Assembly: GCA_027293245.1 (NCBI GenBank)
Contig: JAPUFZ010000048.1
Location: 1-5,800, forward strand
Length of the DNA stretch: 5,800 nucleotides
Direction of reading: 5' to 3'
DNA from: Gammaproteobacteria bacterium
GTDB taxonomy: Bacteria; Pseudomonadota; Gammaproteobacteria; GCA-001735895
Part shown: one piece after another, positions 4,135-5,800 of the stretch
Layout of the letters: each line of letters begins with the position of its first letter
Position numbering within the stretch: position 1 is the first letter of the stretch
Translations under genes and position numbers: made by a program
The notes under the pieces: model-generated
Databases searched by the model: none
What the model was told of the DNA's origin: nothing
Seen by the model: only the letters and a program-made list of their open reading frames with translations

Positions 4135-5130
4135 TTAGCTTTGAGCCTGTACAGATGTCAGCGCAATCAGGTTGTAGACATCGTCGGCCGAACAACCTCT
4201 CGATAAATCGTTAGCCGGTTTATTCAATCCCTGCATAATTGGGCCGATGGCGGTCGCACCGCCTAATCGTTGCGCAATCTTGTAACCGATATTGGCGGCA
4301 TTCAGGTCGGGGAAAATCAATACGTTCGCATTGCCCCGGGTCCTCGAGTCCGACATTTTCCTCTCCGCGACTGACGCTACCAGGGCGGCATCGAGTTGAA
4401 TTTCTCCATCGATGGCTAAATCGGGCTGTTGCGCGCGAACCAGGTCAGTCGCCTCGCGCACCTTGTCGACAAATGGATGCTCTGCGCTGCCGTTGGTCGA
4501 GAATGAGAGCATGGCGACACGAGGTTCGGCGTCGATGAACTGGCGTGCACTGGCCGTTGAGGCGATTGCGATCTCGGCTAACTGCTCAGCACTGGGGTCG
4601 ATCACCAGCGCACACTCGGAAAAAATCATCGCCTGTTTTGGATTGTGGTGCTCGGATTCAAATATCATCAACATGAAACTCGATACGGTGTTGAACCCCG
4701 GTGCTGCACCAATGATTCGCAAGGCCGAACGCACCCGATCACCCGTGGTATAGCGCGCGCCGGCGATGGACCCGTCAGCCTCGCCCGCAGCTAGCATCAA
4801 ATCGGCGAAATGGAGCGGATCCTGCACTAGTTGCCATGCCAGTTCCTTTGTCAGGCCCTTTTTTTTGCGCAACTCAAACAATCTGTGTGCATAATCCGGC
4901 AACTGTTCCGAGGTCTCCGGATCTTCGATTCGTATATGGTCCAGTTTCAGGCCGGCGTCGGCCGCCTGCTGCTCGATCGATTCACGGCTACCAACTAGCA
5001 CGCAGGAGGCAATAGCATCCTCGGTGGCGCGCACCGCCGCTTCGATCACTCGGATATCATCACCCTCGGCCAAAACAATGGTTTTGGGGTCGTTGCGAGC
5101 CTGATTGATAATATGATTAAATATTTTCAT
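4135..5130 (-). CDS. pta: Phosphate acetyltransferase, short single-domain form
   Basis: The enzyme interconverts acetyl-CoA plus phosphate with acetyl phosphate plus CoA. At 331 residues it consists of the catalytic PTA_PTB domain alone, without the N-terminal DRTGG/CobB-like regulatory part found in the roughly 700-residue enterobacterial Pta. Landmarks: IVLAEGDDIRVIEAA (18-32), ADGSIAGARYTTGDRVR (118-134), DGEIQLDAALV (241-251), ANVLIFPDLNAANIGYK (268-284), and the active-site segment DLSRGCSADDVYN (308-320), with S310, R311 and an Asp at 316/317 matching the catalytic Ser/Arg/Asp of Methanosarcina Pta. ATG 5130 has AAGGA ten bases upstream. It is the first gene of the minus-strand set, transcribed divergently from pntA. 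No acetate kinase accompanies it in the window, so acetyl phosphate may come from another reaction or be dealt with elsewhere. Cytosolic. Confidence 0.93.
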   Translation of the reverse strand: MKIFNHIINQARNDPKTIVLAEGDDIRVIEAAVRATEDAIASCVLVGSRESIEQQAADAGLKLDHIRIEDPETSEQLPDYAHRLFELRKKKGLTKELAWQLVQDPLHFADLMLAAGEADGSIAGARYTTGDRVRSALRIIGAAPGFNTVSSFMLMIFESEHHNPKQAMIFSECALVIDPSAEQLAEIAIASTASARQFIDAEPRVAMLSFSTNGSAEHPFVDKVREATDLVRAQQPDLAIDGEIQLDAALVASVAERKMSDSRTRGNANVLIFPDLNAANIGYKIAQRLGGATAIGPIMQGLNKPANDLSRGCSADDVYNLIALTSVQAQS

Positions 5131-5155
5131 GGGGTATCGATCCTTAATTTAGGGC

Positions 5156-5184
5156 AGAATAGGGTTAAGATGTAATTCAGGCAA
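5156..5184 (-). promoter_or_regulatory. Candidate sigma-70 promoter for pta
   Basis: On the minus strand TTGCCT (5184-5179) and TATTCT (5161-5156) are separated by exactly 17 bases, each matching 4 of 6 consensus positions. The -10 box lies about 26 bases upstream of the pta start, leaving a short leader. The -35 box overlaps one arm of the inverted repeat at 5174-5211. Confidence 0.4.
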
Positions 5185-5211
5185 GCGTAAGAATCCTCTG
5201 ATACCTGAATT
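5174..5211. promoter_or_regulatory. Inverted repeat in the pta-pntA divergent region
   Basis: AATTCAGG (5174-5181) and CCTGAATT (5204-5211) are a perfect 8-bp inverted repeat with 22 bases between, placing the arm centres about three helical turns apart. The left arm overlaps the candidate pta -35 box, so a bound dimer could repress pta and perhaps act on pntA. No regulator gene is present to pair with it. Confidence 0.35.
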
Positions 5212-5213
5212 TA

Positions 5214-5237
5214 TACCGGGGCAAGCCCGGCATGACG
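5214..5237. repeat. Interspersed hairpin repeat of the CGTCATGCCGGG type
   Basis: Read on the minus strand this is CGTCATGCCGGGCTTG followed by CCCCGGTA, a form widely scattered in proteobacterial intergenic regions. CCGGG (5216-5220) and CCCGG (5226-5230) form a 5-bp GC stem around a 5-base loop. It sits between pta and pntA and begins three bases after the inverted repeat ends. It may act as a short hairpin in the pntA leader, or be an inert repeat. Confidence 0.55.
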
Positions 5238-5276
5238 AGGTTTCATTAATTATTTCCCCTTTCGGTTGGGCAAACT

Positions 5277-5800
5277 ATGAAAATAGGCGTACTCAAAGAA
5301 ATCCATGTCGATGAAAAGCGCGTAGCGACGACGCCCAGTGTCACCGAAAAACTGATCAAGCTCGGTTTCGAAGTGATTGTCGAATCCGGTGCGGGTGCCG
5401 GGGCTAATTATTCCGACGAGCACTATGAAGCGGCGGGCGCCAGTATCGGCAAAAATGCAGAAACGACCTGGGCGGCGTCTGACCTGGTGCTTAAGGTGCG
5501 TCCCCCCGAGCAAAACCTTGAACTCAACAAACACGAAATCGATTTAATGCCGAGGGGCTGTCGATTGATTAGTTTCCTGTGGCCGGCGCAAAACGAAAAA
5601 ATGCTCAGGCGGTTGGCACAAAATAATGCCACTGCCTTATCGATGGACAGTATTCCGAGAATATCGCGCGCGCAAAAACTCGATGCCCTGAGTTCGATGG
5701 CTAACATCGGCGGTTACCGTGCTGTGATTGAAGCTGCCAATTACTTTGGGCGTTTTTTCTCCGGTCAGATTACCGCCGCAGGCAAGGTCGACCCGGCCAA
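5277..5800 (+). CDS. pntA: NAD(P) transhydrogenase alpha subunit, N-terminal part (runs off the window)
   Basis: The first 174 residues are present and the frame is still open at the right edge. PntA carries the NAD(H)-binding domain of the proton-translocating transhydrogenase, which uses the proton gradient to make NADPH from NADH. Recognisable segments: MKIGVLKE (1-8), RVATTP (15-20), ESGAGAGANYSD (36-47), VLKVRPP (71-77), ISFLWPAQN (98-106), and the strongly conserved IPRISRAQKLDALSSMANI (126-144) followed by GGYRAVIEAA and FFSGQITAAGKV. Alanine dehydrogenase shares this fold, but the RISRAQ...SSMANI block is typical of PntA. Whether it is the long enterobacterial form or the split PntAA/PntAB form cannot be seen. 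The ATG at 5277 has only a poor ribosome binding site (GGTTGGG). It is divergent from pta. Confidence 0.93.
   Translation, partial: MKIGVLKEIHVDEKRVATTPSVTEKLIKLGFEVIVESGAGAGANYSDEHYEAAGASIGKNAETTWAASDLVLKVRPPEQNLELNKHEIDLMPRGCRLISFLWPAQNEKMLRRLAQNNATALSMDSIPRISRAQKLDALSSMANIGGYRAVIEAANYFGRFFSGQITAAGKVDPA

Noticed and set aside
1857..5130. Taurine dissimilation cluster (taurine-pyruvate aminotransferase, sulfoacetaldehyde reductase, Pta)
   Set aside because: The shape is similar, but there is no sulfoacetaldehyde acetyltransferase (xsc) or taurine transporter in the window, pta appears to be the first gene of the unit, and the aminotransferase resembles DgdA more than Tpa.
5250..5707. Two minus-strand 94-codon frames opposite pntA
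   Set aside because: They lie antisense to unmistakable PntA sequence.

Overview
The window looks like a piece of a proteobacterial chromosome, probably gammaproteobacterial. The evidence is family resemblance: a receiver/GGDEF-type regulator, a short-form phosphate acetyltransferase, a PntA-type transhydrogenase subunit, and a CGTCATGCCGGGC-type interspersed hairpin repeat of the kind common in proteobacteria. I cannot name a genus. It has two halves: a decayed, AT-richer left third (about 480-1800), and a compact metabolic right part (1857-5800).

Left part. A receiver-domain protein (27-479, +) ends abruptly at the first residues of a GGDEF diguanylate cyclase domain, so its output domain is lost. 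About 1.1 kb without a convincing gene follows. This stretch is rich in inverted repeats: a possible multi-branched fold (924-1013), interleaved stems (1096-1139), a 111-bp palindromic MITE-like element (1139-1249) and another hairpin (1272-1315). It also holds a 15-codon frame behind a strong Shine-Dalgarno sequence and an unexplained open frame at 1351-1560. At 1573-1797 lies a C-terminal fragment of threonine synthase without the rest of the enzyme. Broken genes on both sides and repeats between them suggest a rearranged, decaying segment.

Right part. Three minus-strand genes, read in the order pta (5130-4135), short-chain dehydrogenase (4021-3266) and class III aminotransferase (3176-1857), probably form one transcription unit. 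The gaps are 113 and 89 bp, and both carry repeats or palindromes that could be operators. The aminotransferase strongly resembles 2,2-dialkylglycine decarboxylase (DgdA) and keeps most of its signature residues. The set could turn an amino compound into a carbonyl compound, reduce or oxidise the product, and link acetyl phosphate to acetyl-CoA. The substrate cannot be read from the sequence.

Divergent from pta, the alpha subunit gene of proton-translocating NAD(P) transhydrogenase (pntA) starts at 5277 and runs off the end. The shared 146-bp intergenic region has a good candidate pta promoter whose -35 box overlaps one arm of a perfect 8-bp inverted repeat, followed by the interspersed hairpin repeat. 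NADPH balancing by the transhydrogenase could matter to the dehydrogenase, but that link is inference from position only.
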